Shown: positions 37,039 through 45,568, counted from the first letter of the stretch. The stretch: 64,000 bases of DNA from CADEEN01 sp963783785 (GCA_963783785.1 CAWAOQ010000009.1:1-64000), one strand, 5' to 3'. Notes: generated by a model not told the origin, from the sequence alone. Program-made: numbers and translations.

Positions 37039-37329
37039 ATGTCGCCGGCGATCATGCGGATCATGAACACCGCAAGCTCGTCACATTGGTGGCTCGGCAG
37101 ATTTGCTGCCCGATTGCTCCAGTTGAACCCTCGCGCGAGCGCATCCAGCGCCATTCGCCGTGCAGTGCACAACTATGACCAAGCCGCTCGATTGGGACCT
37201 GAGGAAGCGGCCGACATGTTCTATCGCAAAGCCCTGCATTCGGATTCCATCGGCCTTCGGCACATGACCCGCAGTGCGCAAGCACAGGCAGCGACTTGCC
37301 GGGCAACTTTTGGCAGAGGTGCGCGTTGA
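37039..37329 (+). CDS. Small protein of unknown function, head of a small-gene run
   Basis: 96 residues if ATG 37039 is used; ATG 37054 or 37063 are alternatives and no ribosome site decides. The core WLGRFAARLLQLNPRASASS plus ALGPEEAADMF-like segment (AARLGPEEAADMFYRKAL) resembles short helical proteins I associate with Burkholderiales, but I cannot name a family. Its stop TGA (37327-37329) overlaps the TTG start of the next gene, which suggests translational coupling. The 213 bp before it hold no supported gene. Confidence 0.45.
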   Translation: MSPAIMRIMNTASSSHWWLGRFAARLLQLNPRASASSAIRRAVHNYDQAARLGPEEAADMFYRKALHSDSIGLRHMTRSAQAQAATCRATFGRGAR

Positions 37330-37841
37330 AGCGCCTCTTCGCGTTGCTCCTGGCTTGCTCGGCAGGCGTGGTTGCCGCTGACCCGCGCAACCCGTGCGGC
37401 GCGCCTGCATCGGCGACGAAAGTCCCATACGTCGATCTGGCTTCGACCAGGGCTGGATTCCAGTGCGCCCCGTTTCCTGTCGGCAACGGTACCCTTCCGA
37501 CGTTTCGCGCCAACGCAGCAGGCACCGTCGCGTGGTGGTACTGCCCGAGTGCCAGTGGCAATTGGCAATTGAACTGGGCCGCCGCCACTGCCGCCAGCCT
37601 AAGCGCCAGCAATGTGGTTGACCAGGCCTACGCCGTGGTGACCGCCGCTGACCCGAAAGCCGCCTTCCACGCAACCGTCGCGAACAACGTCAAGTTGCCG
37701 CTGAGCGATCCCAGCCTGACGCCGGTGTGGTGCCCGTTCGTGACCCAAATGATCTCAGGTGCGCCGGCCGCAGCGGTGAGGGCGAGTTCTGCAGTGGCAC
37801 TGCAGTTCGACCCCAACGTGAACGCGCGCGCCATCCGTTGA
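37326..37841 (+). CDS. Exported protein of unknown function
   Basis: 171 residues from TTG 37326 (LKRLFALLLACSAGVVAADP, a clear signal peptide); an upstream ATG at 37296 would add ten residues. AGAGGTGCGCG precedes the TTG. The mature part has four cysteines (NPCGAP, FQCAPF, WWYCPS, VWCPF), suggesting two disulfides in the periplasm, and an alanine-rich middle. No family recognised. It overlaps the preceding small gene by four bases. Confidence 0.6.
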   Translation: MKRLFALLLACSAGVVAADPRNPCGAPASATKVPYVDLASTRAGFQCAPFPVGNGTLPTFRANAAGTVAWWYCPSASGNWQLNWAAATAASLSASNVVDQAYAVVTAADPKAAFHATVANNVKLPLSDPSLTPVWCPFVTQMISGAPAAAVRASSAVALQFDPNVNARAIR

Positions 37842-37948
37842 AGCGGACTGGTTGATGCCCGGGACCGCCGCAGCATCGTTGTTCCCGATCGGTGTTGCCG
37901 TCGTCACCCGCACGGCCCCATCTTCTGAACCCTCTGACTTGAATAGCC

Positions 37949-38140
37949 ATGACGCGCGATCAACCCAAACCTATCAAGCCCTCCAGCCTTTCAGCCGACG
38001 ACGTAGATGGGTTCCTGCGAAACGTCAGAAACATTGTTGCCGTCACCAAAGCCGCAGCTTCACCGGCGATCAAGCCGGACAAGGATCTGCGCAAAGACGG
38101 AGAGCCGGACAACGGCACGCCGAAAGGACCCGGAACATGA
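37949..38140 (+). CDS. Small hydrophilic protein of unknown function
   Basis: 63 residues: MTRDQPKPIKPSSLSADDV, then FLRNVRNIVAVTKAAASPA, and a Lys/Asp/Gly/Pro-rich disordered tail. The stop overlaps the next start as ATGA. Composition (balanced charge, one amphipathic helix) looks coding. No family recognised. Confidence 0.5.
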   Translation: MTRDQPKPIKPSSLSADDVDGFLRNVRNIVAVTKAAASPAIKPDKDLRKDGEPDNGTPKGPGT

Positions 38141-38205
38141 GGCGCTTGATCAAGGTGCGCCAGGTCGTCGAAGTGCAGACCAGGCCGGTGCGCCTCACCG
38201 CATGA
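38137..38205 (+). CDS. Possible 22-residue peptide gene linking two overlapping ORFs
   Basis: ATGA overlap with the gene before and with the gene after (ATG 38202). It encodes a basic peptide beginning MRRLIKVRQVVEVQTRP. It is far too short to judge alone; the two matched ATGA junctions are the only support. Such a stepping-stone could carry ribosomes between its neighbours. Confidence 0.3.
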   Translation: MRRLIKVRQVVEVQTRPVRLTA

Positions 38206-38447
38206 TCGCGCCCGAGACCCTGGCGGCAGCAATGCGCGTCACAAACGACCGGGCTCGCCGATCCGAGCCTTCGGCTGGGTCCGAAGAGCGACAGTCCGCC
38301 GCATCCGGTGGGACCCAGAGCCGTGAACCTCGCGGCGAAGTCGCGACCCCCCCGGGCTCGACAGCGAACGTTACCGATGGTTCGTCGAAGGAGTCTCCGC
38401 CGCCCACCGATTTGGCGCCCCAACCGGGGCGCGTACCCAAGAACTGA
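38202..38447 (+). CDS. Small Ser/Pro/Gly-rich protein of unknown function
   Basis: 81 residues from ATG 38202 (MIAPETLAAAMRVTNDRARR), then a low-complexity tail rich in Ser, Gly, Pro and Glu, probably disordered. ATGA overlap with the 22-residue ORF. No signal peptide, no family recognised. It is the last gene of the run; 228 bp follow before the convergent crystallin-like gene. Confidence 0.4.
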   Translation: MIAPETLAAAMRVTNDRARRSEPSAGSEERQSAASGGTQSREPRGEVATPPGSTANVTDGSSKESPPPTDLAPQPGRVPKN

Positions 38448-38675
38448 GCACAAACGTCACTCGTTAGCCAGTTGTTGCTGACCGACCCTGACCGACCTGA
38501 CGCAGTACCGCTGGAACAATGCAAAGTGACCGCCTTGGGGCAGCCATTCGTCTGTGTGCGGTAGTGGGCCGTGTTGGGAACGAGCCGGCCACTGACAGTC
38601 TTCTTCTCTAACGAACTGAGCAAACGCGCAAAGCGGAGGAGTCCATGCACTCGGCGGCGCATGGACGGGGGCGCC

Positions 38676-39797
38676 CTAAGCGCGCGGCTCACCTTGTTCG
38701 TTGACGGTGACCCATGCGCCCGGCGGGGTCGTCATCTGCACGCGATGCTCGATGTCGCGGAAGTTGTAGGTCACGTCCCAGTATTCCGGGGCGGCCTGGC
38801 TGGGCACGCTGGTGCAGCGCTGGACGTCTTGCGTCACGACCTGCTGGCCCCCGTTGTCACGATTGACGTTGCCACCGATCGCTGCGCCGGCAACCACGCC
38901 CACTGCCGTGGCCGCATCGCGGCCGCTGCCGCCGCCGACCTGGTGACCGAGGATGCCGCCGATGACGGCACCGACGATCGCACCGGGAACGTTGGCACTG
39001 GCTCGCTGTTCCTGCACGACCTGCTCGCGCTCGACCCAGCAACGCTGCGTCGGCGCATTGACCACCGCCCGGACCGAGGTGATGTTGGCCTGGTACAAGC
39101 GCTCGCTCGGGCGCCGACCATAGTCGTAGGCGGCCACCGGCGGCGGCCCGAGGCGATTCTCATCGACGCGCACGTTGGCGCTCACGGCTCGCACCGACGA
39201 CACGCGGTCGTTCAGGCCCATCGCCGCCAGAGAAGGGTACTGCCCTCGGCGCAGCACGACGCAACGGCCGCGATAGCGGGCGTCTTCGCAGACTTCCCAG
39301 CGTTCGCCGCGGACCACGGCCGACGACGCTCGGTCGTTGAAGCCGTTGCGATTGAGGTTGCGGATCTCGGTCTCGGTCGTGAACGTGCGGCCTTGAAAGC
39401 CCTCATGTTCGAAGAACGTGACCTGGCTCACCTGGACCGGCGGCGGCATGGGTGCGTAGCGGTCGTCCTCGATGCGTGCGTCGTGGTTCACGGTGCGCAC
39501 CGACGACACACGGTCGTTCAGTCCCATTGCGACAAGCGACGGGTACTGACCCTGGCGCAGGACCACGCAACGGCCCCTGAACTGGCTGTCCTCGCACACC
39601 TCCCAGCGCTCGCTGCGAACTACCACCGACGAGGCACGGTCGTTGAAGCCTGCGCTGTCGAAATTGCGAACCTGGCCCTGGGTGGTGAACGAGCGGCCGT
39701 CGAAGCCCTCGCGCTCATAGAACGTGATCTGCGCGGCAGCCTGCCCCGCCATCACCAGGCCCGCAGCGGCCAGCGTGATTCTCGAGAGTGCTTTCAT
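38676..39797 (-). CDS. Exported beta/gamma-crystallin-like protein with glycine-zipper domain
   Basis: 373 residues. After a signal peptide (MKALSRITLAAAGLVMAGQAAA) come two beta/gamma-crystallin repeats units: ITFYEREGFDGRSFTTQGQV..WEVCEDSQFRGRCVVLRQGQYPS and VTFFEHEGFQGRTFTTETEI..WEVCEDARYRGRCVVLRRGQYPS. Each has the Y/FxxxxGF and RCVVL pattern plus a NDRxSS motif that binds calcium in many microbial crystallins. The last ~120 residues contain a glycine zipper (ANVPGAIVGAVIGGILGHQVGG) of the 2TM/OmpA-associated kind. Likely in the periplasm or outer membrane, and stress-related. It is divergent from a response-regulator gene. Confidence 0.85.
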   Translation of the reverse strand: MKALSRITLAAAGLVMAGQAAAQITFYEREGFDGRSFTTQGQVRNFDSAGFNDRASSVVVRSERWEVCEDSQFRGRCVVLRQGQYPSLVAMGLNDRVSSVRTVNHDARIEDDRYAPMPPPVQVSQVTFFEHEGFQGRTFTTETEIRNLNRNGFNDRASSAVVRGERWEVCEDARYRGRCVVLRRGQYPSLAAMGLNDRVSSVRAVSANVRVDENRLGPPPVAAYDYGRRPSERLYQANITSVRAVVNAPTQRCWVEREQVVQEQRASANVPGAIVGAVIGGILGHQVGGGSGRDAATAVGVVAGAAIGGNVNRDNGGQQVVTQDVQRCTSVPSQAAPEYWDVTYNFRDIEHRVQMTTPPGAWVTVNEQGEPRA

Positions 39798-39877
39798 GGA
39801 AGTCTCCGTTGTCTGGGGTGTGCACCAACTGTGGTGCCACCGCGGCAGCGCGAACAGCGGACGGGGGCGTCTTCGGC

Positions 39878-39926
39878 GGTAGTCGATGTCCTACCGCCGC
39901 AGGCCACGCTGTAGGACATGTCCGAC
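39878..39926. promoter_or_regulatory. Paired GTCCTAC / GTAGGAC elements between divergent genes
   Basis: GGTAGTCGATGTCCTAC (39878-39894) and the near-perfect 16-bp palindrome GTAGGACATGTCCGAC (39911-39926) lie between the crystallin-like gene and the response-regulator gene, 91 bases from the first start and 109-124 bases from the second. The first element recurs exactly (17 of 17) at 57511-57527. Confidence 0.55.
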
Positions 39927-40034
39927 AAGGACTCGCCACCCTGCCCGACAGGCGCCGCGCCGTTTCAGCCGTAGGCTCGAGCTACCGCGCGGGCAGCAGC
40001 CAAGGCTGCCGGACGCCATGCAGCCCCACAACCG

Positions 40035-40448
40035 ATGCCCAAGCTCAAGACCTACATCGTCGAAGACAGCCCCGTGATCCGGGACAACCTGATCGCCACC
40101 CTGGAAGAGCTGGTTCCGATGGTCAAGGTGGTCGGCACCGCAGAAGACGAAGCGACCGCCGTCGAGTGGCTCGCGCACGCCGGGCACCGCGCCGATCTGG
40201 TCATCATCGACATCTTCCTCAAGGGCGGATCGGGGCTGGGCGTGCTGCGGGACGCGAAGGCTCTGCAGCCAGGCGCCAGGCTGGTCGTGCTCACCAACTA
40301 CGCCACTCTGGACATGCGTCGCAAGTGCTTGGAGCTGGGCGCCGACAAGGTGTTCGACAAATCCGACGAGATCGACGCGCTGATCCAGTGCTGCGGCCGG
40401 ATGGCACCCGGCGAGCCGATCAACTCTCGCCCAGGCGCGCTGGGATGA
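40035..40448 (+). CDS. Single-domain response regulator
   Basis: 137 residues, receiver domain only. Acidic residues are in TYIVEDSPVIRDNL, the phospho-acceptor Asp in LVIIDIFLKGGSGLG, the conserved Thr in VVLTNYAT and Lys in VFDKSDE. With no output domain it should act by protein contact or as a phosphate sink, like other stand-alone receivers. It is convergent with a NarL-type regulator gene (6-bp gap), beyond which lies a histidine kinase gene; the three may form one circuit. Confidence 0.88.
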   Translation: MPKLKTYIVEDSPVIRDNLIATLEELVPMVKVVGTAEDEATAVEWLAHAGHRADLVIIDIFLKGGSGLGVLRDAKALQPGARLVVLTNYATLDMRRKCLELGADKVFDKSDEIDALIQCCGRMAPGEPINSRPGALG

Positions 40449-40454
40449 GCGTGC

Positions 40455-41090
40455 CTATTGAATCAGGCCGTTCTTCAGCGCGTAGTAGGTCAGGTCGCTG
40501 TTCGACGCCAAGTGCATCTTCTCCATCACCCGCGTGCGGTAGGTGCTGATGGTCTTGACGCTGAGCGACATGCTCTCGGCCATGTGGCCGACGGTCTCGC
40601 CCTTGGCCAGGCGCAGAAAGACCTGCAGTTCACGCTCCGACAGATCTTCATGGGGCAACTTGTCGCCTCCGCCGTCGCTCAAGCCGTCGGCCAAGCGCTC
40701 GGCGACGCCGGCGGTGATGTACTTGCGGCCACGGCACACGGTGCGGATCGCCTTCACGATCTCGTCCGGGTCGCAGTCCTTGTTCAGGTAGCCGCTGGCG
40801 CCCTGGCGCAGCAACGTGGTGGCGTAATGCTCTTCCGGATAACCGCTCAGGATCAGCACCGGCAGGTCGGGCGCACGGGCCCTGATAGCGGCCAGCGCAT
40901 CGACGCCGCTCTGATCGGGCATCGCAATGTCCATCACGACCACGTCGACTTCGCCCCTGCGCACGATGTCCAGGGCCTCGCGCCCGTTCGCCGCTTCGGC
41001 CACGACGCTGAAGTCGGGCTGGTCGGCAAAGAACTGGCGCAGCCCGGCTCGCACCATCGCATGGTCGTCGACAATTGCAATCCGGATCAT
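40455..41090 (-). CDS. NarL/FixJ-family response regulator
   Basis: 211 residues. Receiver domain with DDHAMVRAGLRQFFADQ, phospho-acceptor Asp in DVVVMDIAMPDQSG, and LSGYPEEHY. The C-terminal LuxR-type helix-turn-helix is LSERELQVFLRLAKGETVGHMAESMSLSVKTISTYRTRVMEKM. It controls transcription after phosphorylation. It is divergent, with a 56-bp gap, from a HisKA_3-type kinase gene that is its probable partner. Confidence 0.93.
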   Translation of the reverse strand: MIRIAIVDDHAMVRAGLRQFFADQPDFSVVAEAANGREALDIVRRGEVDVVVMDIAMPDQSGVDALAAIRARAPDLPVLILSGYPEEHYATTLLRQGASGYLNKDCDPDEIVKAIRTVCRGRKYITAGVAERLADGLSDGGGDKLPHEDLSERELQVFLRLAKGETVGHMAESMSLSVKTISTYRTRVMEKMHLASNSDLTYYALKNGLIQ

Positions 41091-41146
41091 GTTGTCTGGC
41101 AGCCCCTCGCGTTGAATGATCTCACTTTTTGCCGGGAGACCTGACG

Positions 41147-42502
41147 ATGGACTTTCTCACGGTCATCCGGCGCAATCCGTTTGCATTTCCGGCAGCCTGT
41201 GTCGCCACCGTGGCGATGGTGTTCGTCAGCGAAGGTTCCTACCGGGAGTCTGTCCAGTCGCTCGATGAGGCTGTCAGGATCACGGCGGCACGCGGCAGCA
41301 TCCAGGCCTTGACCCAGGGCGTGCTCGACGCCGAGTCTGGGCAACGCGGTTACCTGTTGACCAACCGCAAGGAGTACCTTCAGCCCTATCGCGACGCGCG
41401 CCAGCAAATCGATGAAGCGCTCCGCACGCTCGGCCGTTACTACGTTGAAAACCCGGAGCACGGCCCAGTGCTCCAGAGGTTGAGCACCCTGACCGAAGCC
41501 AAGCTGGCTGCACTGGACGAGTCGATCCGCCTGCACGACGAGGGCAAGGTCGACGCGGCCACCGAAGTCGTGTTGAGCGATATCGGCAAGGGCAAGATGG
41601 AGGCCATCCGGACGGTCGGCGCCGAGTTGATGGCGCTTGAAACGACCAACAGGGACGAAACTCGGGCCAACATCTACCGTTCGCTGATGATGGGCCGAAT
41701 CGGCGTGGCGGCGCTGACCGCCATCAGTCTGCTGGCGCTGTTCCTCTACCTTCGGCAGTCGTCCGCGCTCGAGAAACACGAACTGACACTGAAGCAACTG
41801 ATGCAAGCCGAAACCGACCGTCTGGAGTTCGAGGTCCGACAACGCACGCGAGAACTGACCGAACTGACCAAGCACTTGCTGTCCGCTCGCGAGGACGAAC
41901 GCAAACGCCTGGCGCGCGACCTGCACGACGAACTGGGTTCGCTGCTGACTTCTGCCAAGCTCGACGCGGCCCGCATCCGGTCGCGCCTCGGCGGTGCAGC
42001 CCCCGAGGCACTGGAGCGGCTGAGCCATCTGGTCGAAACACTCAACGGCAGCATTGCACTGGGCCGCCGCATCATCGAAGACCTGCGGCCGTCGACGCTC
42101 AGCAACCTGGGTCTGGCGCCGACCCTCGAGATCCTGGCACGCGAGTTCGCCGCGCAGTCGGGCATCGAAGTGCACTGCGAGCTGGCGCCCATCAAGCTGG
42201 CAGAGCATACCGAGCTGGTCATCTTTCGCGTGGTGCAGGAAGCCGTCACCAACATCGCCAAGTACGCCCAGGCGAAGCAAACCTGGATCAGCCTGGCCGT
42301 GGACGACAGGCAGGTCACGGTCACGGTGCGCGACGACGGCATCGGCTTCGACGCTCGCACGCTGCCGACGTCTGCGTACGGGTTGCTGGGGATGCGCTAT
42401 CGCGTCGAGGCCGAACACGGCAGGCTGGACATCGTGTCCGCGCCGGGGCAAGGAACCACGGTCCGCGCGACGCTGGCGGGCACGGCAACCGCGACGGCGT
42501 AG
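41147..42502 (+). CDS. CHASE3-domain sensor histidine kinase (NarX/DegS type)
   Basis: 451 residues from ATG 41147, placed by GGGAG eight bases upstream. One N-terminal membrane helix, an extracytoplasmic CHASE3 sensor (GVLDAESGQRGYLLTNRKEY), a second membrane helix (~190), a coiled coil, then HisKA_3 with the phospho-acceptor in RKRLARDLHDELGSLL, and a HATPase_c domain (VVQEAVTNIAKYA, VRDDGIGFDART, GLLGMRYRVEAEHG). This type pairs with NarL-family regulators, so the divergent gene is the obvious partner. The signal sensed is unknown. Confidence 0.92.
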   Translation: MDFLTVIRRNPFAFPAACVATVAMVFVSEGSYRESVQSLDEAVRITAARGSIQALTQGVLDAESGQRGYLLTNRKEYLQPYRDARQQIDEALRTLGRYYVENPEHGPVLQRLSTLTEAKLAALDESIRLHDEGKVDAATEVVLSDIGKGKMEAIRTVGAELMALETTNRDETRANIYRSLMMGRIGVAALTAISLLALFLYLRQSSALEKHELTLKQLMQAETDRLEFEVRQRTRELTELTKHLLSAREDERKRLARDLHDELGSLLTSAKLDAARIRSRLGGAAPEALERLSHLVETLNGSIALGRRIIEDLRPSTLSNLGLAPTLEILAREFAAQSGIEVHCELAPIKLAEHTELVIFRVVQEAVTNIAKYAQAKQTWISLAVDDRQVTVTVRDDGIGFDARTLPTSAYGLLGMRYRVEAEHGRLDIVSAPGQGTTVRATLAGTATATA

Positions 42503-42510
42503 TCAGCGCC

Positions 42511-42517
42511 GTCCTAC
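42511..42517 (+). promoter_or_regulatory. GTCCTAC element before the DUF1328 gene
   Basis: Copy of the recurring element, 153 bases upstream of the start at 42670 and eight bases after the kinase stop. Confidence 0.35.
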
Positions 42518-42669
42518 GTCGGCTCGCTCGCTCGCCCGACAGCACGGCGGCGACCGCGCCTATCGCCGCGATGTGCGCCGACGACGACACTGGGTTCACC
42601 GCGGCGATTCGGGATGCACTCCCCTCGCGCAGCGACCACTTGTTCGCCCACCGACCCAGGAGCTCCACC

Positions 42670-42834
42670 ATGCTGCACTACGCCGTCGTGTTTCTTGTCA
42701 TTGCCTTGATCGCCGCACTGTTCGGCTTCGGCGGCATTGCCGCCAGCGCCGTGGGCATCGCCAAGATCCTCTTCCTCGTCTTTGCCGTCCTGGCCGTGGC
42801 CACCCTCCTGTTCGGACTGACCAGGAAGAGCTGA
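42670..42834 (+). CDS. DUF1328 small membrane protein (YtjA-like)
   Basis: 54 residues (MLHYAVVFLVIALIAALFGF...), two hydrophobic segments separated by a glycine-rich turn, ending TRKS. Matches DUF1328, small inner-membrane proteins often raised in stress. AGGAGCTCCACC precedes the ATG. It is the first of four small membrane-associated genes that follow one another on this strand. Confidence 0.88.
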   Translation: MLHYAVVFLVIALIAALFGFGGIAASAVGIAKILFLVFAVLAVATLLFGLTRKS

Positions 42835-42874
42835 GCCCAAGCCCCCGATTCATCCCAACCCCAAAGGAAACGCC

Positions 42875-43255
42875 ATGATCGCCAACAAGCCTTTCGAACC
42901 AGCCAGCAACCTCGCCGACCAGGCCGCACAGTCGGCCGACGACGTCATCAGGTCGACCCAGCGGGTGGCCAACGAAACCCTGGACAACCTGGCCGTGCGG
43001 GTGCAGGACATCCGTCACGAGGCCTCGCCGTTTCTCAACCGCGCCAGCGAGCAGGCCAATGCGCTCGCGCAGCGGGGCGCCGATGCCGTGCGCGACACAT
43101 CGCAGCAGTTGCGTGAAAAGGCGCATCATGCCTCCGACAGCACGGTGGCCTACATCAGGGACGAGCCGGTCAAGGCGATGCTGATTGCGGCAGCCACCGG
43201 CGCCGCATTGATGGCGTTGATCAATCTGGTCAGCCGTTCGCGCCACCACGCCTGA
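42875..43255 (+). CDS. DUF883/ElaB-YqjD-like ribosome-associated membrane protein
   Basis: 126 residues. A long helical region with heptad character (ADDVIRSTQRVANETLDNLA, QLREKAHHASDSTVAYI) is followed by DEPVKAMLIAAATGAALMAL, the typical C-terminal membrane anchor of the YqjD/ElaB family, and a basic tail. In E. coli such proteins bind stationary-phase ribosomes at the membrane. It precedes a YqjE-like gene as in yqjDEK. AAAGGAAACGCC is the ribosome site. Confidence 0.8.
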   Translation: MIANKPFEPASNLADQAAQSADDVIRSTQRVANETLDNLAVRVQDIRHEASPFLNRASEQANALAQRGADAVRDTSQQLREKAHHASDSTVAYIRDEPVKAMLIAAATGAALMALINLVSRSRHHA

Positions 43256-43317
43256 GTCGGCGCAGCGGCAGCGCGAGGGGCCCCGGCCCCACGCGCTGTC
43301 CGCGCATGAGGTTCACG

Positions 43318-43698
43318 ATGCACCCTCTGTTTCACCTGCTCGCGACCCGGCCGCAACTGCTGGCCGACCACGCCGAGGCCTATGCCGAGTTGGTGGCTGT
43401 CGAGGTCAACCGCATGTCCGCCACTTGGACGCGACTGGCCCTGCTCAACGCCATGGCGTTGTGCAGCCTGTCGGTGGCCTTGGCGCTGGCGGGGGTGGCG
43501 CTGATGCTTTGGGCCGTCATGCCGGCATTGCCGGCGCAGGCGCCATGGGTCCTGATCGTCGTGCCTCTGCTGCCCTTGGCAGCGGCGGTCGGCTGTCTGC
43601 TCGCCATGCAGCGCGGTGGCCAGCGCGAGGCCTTCGACAATCTTCGCCAACAGGTCAAAGCCGACGTCTTGATGCTGCGCGAAGTGGCGGCTGCATGA
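43318..43698 (+). CDS. YqjE/phage-holin-superfamily III-like membrane protein
   Basis: 126 residues from ATG 43318 (MHPLFHLLATRPQLLADHAEAY); ATG 43306 would add four. Two membrane helices (ALLNAMALCSLSVALALAGV, APWVLIVVPLLPLAAAVGCL) and a basic C-terminal helix fit YqjE. Its stop overlaps the next start as ATGA. With its neighbours it forms a yqjD-yqjE-yqjK-like operon. Confidence 0.75.
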   Translation: MHPLFHLLATRPQLLADHAEAYAELVAVEVNRMSATWTRLALLNAMALCSLSVALALAGVALMLWAVMPALPAQAPWVLIVVPLLPLAAAVGCLLAMQRGGQREAFDNLRQQVKADVLMLREVAAA

Positions 43699-44102
43699 GC
43701 CCCGTGCCGCCGCCTGACCGGCTCGCGCTGTCTCGTGAGCGTTTGCGCCAGGCGATGCAAGGCCCGGCTGCCGCTGCGAGTGCGGAGTCAGGCTCACCAG
43801 CAAATGAGCCAGCCCCCCGCTGGCTCGACGACCTGAAATCGATACCTGCCGTCGCGATCGTCATCGACGCGCTGACCCACTGGTGGGCGCGGCATCCGCT
43901 GCACGTCGCCGCGGTGGTCGCCGCCGACACCGCCACGGCAGTGGTCCGGCCGATGGCCCAGCGCCACCCGTGGCGCCTGGTGCTGGGCGCGGCGCTGGTC
44001 GGGGGCGTGATCGTCTGGAGCCGACCGTGGCGCTGGGGCCTCAGGCCGGCCCTGTTCGCGGGGCTGTTGCCGCAGTTGCTGAGAACGGCGCTGGAGCAAT
44101 AG
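43695..44102 (+). CDS. YqjK-like small membrane-associated protein
   Basis: 135 residues, start overlapping the YqjE-like stop (ATGA). N-terminal charged helix (DRLALSRERLRQAMQ), a polar linker, then two hydrophobic stretches (HPLHVAAVVAADTATAVV, RLVLGAALVGGVIVW). Position as third gene after YqjD- and YqjE-like proteins suggests the YqjK role, which is itself unknown. Sequence similarity to YqjK is weak, so this is mostly context. Confidence 0.55.
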   Translation: MSPVPPPDRLALSRERLRQAMQGPAAAASAESGSPANEPAPRWLDDLKSIPAVAIVIDALTHWWARHPLHVAAVVAADTATAVVRPMAQRHPWRLVLGAALVGGVIVWSRPWRWGLRPALFAGLLPQLLRTALEQ

Positions 44103-44160
44103 CGGCGCCCGACGCTGCAGCCATGAAGCAGCGATGAGACGCTGTGCGCGCGGGCGACGA

Positions 44161-45531
44161 CTACAACCAATACTCCCAGGCACGAGCGAACAGCTCCTTG
44201 ACGCGCAAGTCGAGCGAGCGTTGTTGCCAGCGCTCCAGCGTGATCGCGTCCGACTCGGCCAGGTCCTTGGCGAACATCGCCTGCACCTGGTTGCCGAATT
44301 CGGTGCCCAGAACCACCGCATTCAACTCGTGGTTGTGCAGGAAGCTGCGCCAGTCGAGGTTGGTCGAGCCGACCGTGGCCCACACGCCGTCGATCAATGC
44401 GACCTTGGAATGCAGGATCACGCCGCGCCGCTCGTAGATCTTCACCCCCGCCCGCAGCAGCCGTTCGTAGTAGTTGCGACCGGCGTGGAACACCAGCCAC
44501 GAATCGGTCTGGCTGGGCAGGATCAGCTTGACATCCACGCCATTCGTGGCAGCAGCCTCGAGCGCCGCGAGCAGTTGCGGATCGGGCGCGAAATAGGCGT
44601 TGGTCAGGTGCACGCTGGTCTCGGCGCTGCCGAGGGCGGAGAGCAACGTGGCGTAGATCAGGCTGTACGGCTCCTCGGGCGAGCTGCCGATCGCGCGCAC
44701 CACCTGGCGGCCAGCGTTCTCGGGGGGCGGAAAGTAGTCCTTGGACGCCAGCGGGATGCCCTTCTGAGCCTGCCACGTGGCGATGAACAGCTTCTGCAAC
44801 TCGGCGACCACCGGCCCGCGCAGCTGCAGGTCGGTGTCGCGCCAGGCTGGACTGCCGTCGGGCCGGGTGCGCGACTTCTGGCTGAACGAGCCGCCGGAGT
44901 AGACGCTGCTGATGTTGATGCCCCCCAGAAATGCCGTGCGACCGTCGACGATCAACAGCTTGCGGTGGTCGCGTTGGTTCAGTTCCCAGGCCTTGCGCGC
45001 CACCAGCGGGTTGAGCGGGTTGAATTCGAGCACGCGGATGCCCGTGGCGGCCAGCTTGTCGAAGAAGGCCTGTGGAGTGCCGCGGGTGCCGGCGCTGTCG
45101 CGGATCAGGTTGACCTGCACCCCTTGCTGCTGCTTGGCCATCAGTGCCTGCGCGAAGCGCTGGCCGACCTCATCGTCATCGAGGATGTAGGTCTCCATGT
45201 TGATGTGGTCGCGCGCAGCCTCGATGGCCGCCAGCATCGCGCGGTAGGTGGCCGGGCCATCCTGCAGCAACAGCACCTCGTTGCCGGTGGTCAGCGGGCT
45301 GCCGACGATCGCCTCTTCGATCGCCAGGTGGCGCTCGAAAATGTCGGTGGGCTGGCCACGGCTGGCCAGGCCAGCGAGGATGGCCTTGCTCTGCGCGGCC
45401 GACAGCGGGCCTTGTGCGCCTTCGAGCTGGGCCGGCGGGCCTGGGGGTCGCGCCAGGTCGGGCACGATCGTCGGCAGGCTGCTGCAGCCCATCAGCAGGC
45501 CGACCCACAGCATCGCCAAGCCGCTGCGCAT
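44161..45531 (-). CDS. Phospholipase D-family lipoprotein, ClsC-like cardiolipin synthase
   Basis: 456 residues. The N-terminus MRSGLAMLWVGLLMGCSSLP is a lipoprotein signal. Two HKD motifs are present: DHRKLLIVDGRTAFLGGINI and LHSKVALIDGVWATVGSTN. ClsC-type enzymes join phosphatidylglycerol with another phospholipid to make cardiolipin. The length and the spacing of the HKD motifs fit ClsC or a close relative. A gene of this kind among envelope-stress genes is plausible. It stands alone on the minus strand after the DUF3309 gene. Confidence 0.85.
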   Translation of the reverse strand: MRSGLAMLWVGLLMGCSSLPTIVPDLARPPGPPAQLEGAQGPLSAAQSKAILAGLASRGQPTDIFERHLAIEEAIVGSPLTTGNEVLLLQDGPATYRAMLAAIEAARDHINMETYILDDDEVGQRFAQALMAKQQQGVQVNLIRDSAGTRGTPQAFFDKLAATGIRVLEFNPLNPLVARKAWELNQRDHRKLLIVDGRTAFLGGINISSVYSGGSFSQKSRTRPDGSPAWRDTDLQLRGPVVAELQKLFIATWQAQKGIPLASKDYFPPPENAGRQVVRAIGSSPEEPYSLIYATLLSALGSAETSVHLTNAYFAPDPQLLAALEAAATNGVDVKLILPSQTDSWLVFHAGRNYYERLLRAGVKIYERRGVILHSKVALIDGVWATVGSTNLDWRSFLHNHELNAVVLGTEFGNQVQAMFAKDLAESDAITLERWQQRSLDLRVKELFARAWEYWL

Positions 45532-45568
45532 CGTCAGGCCCCCTTTACTCCTCGTGAATAGAACCGCG

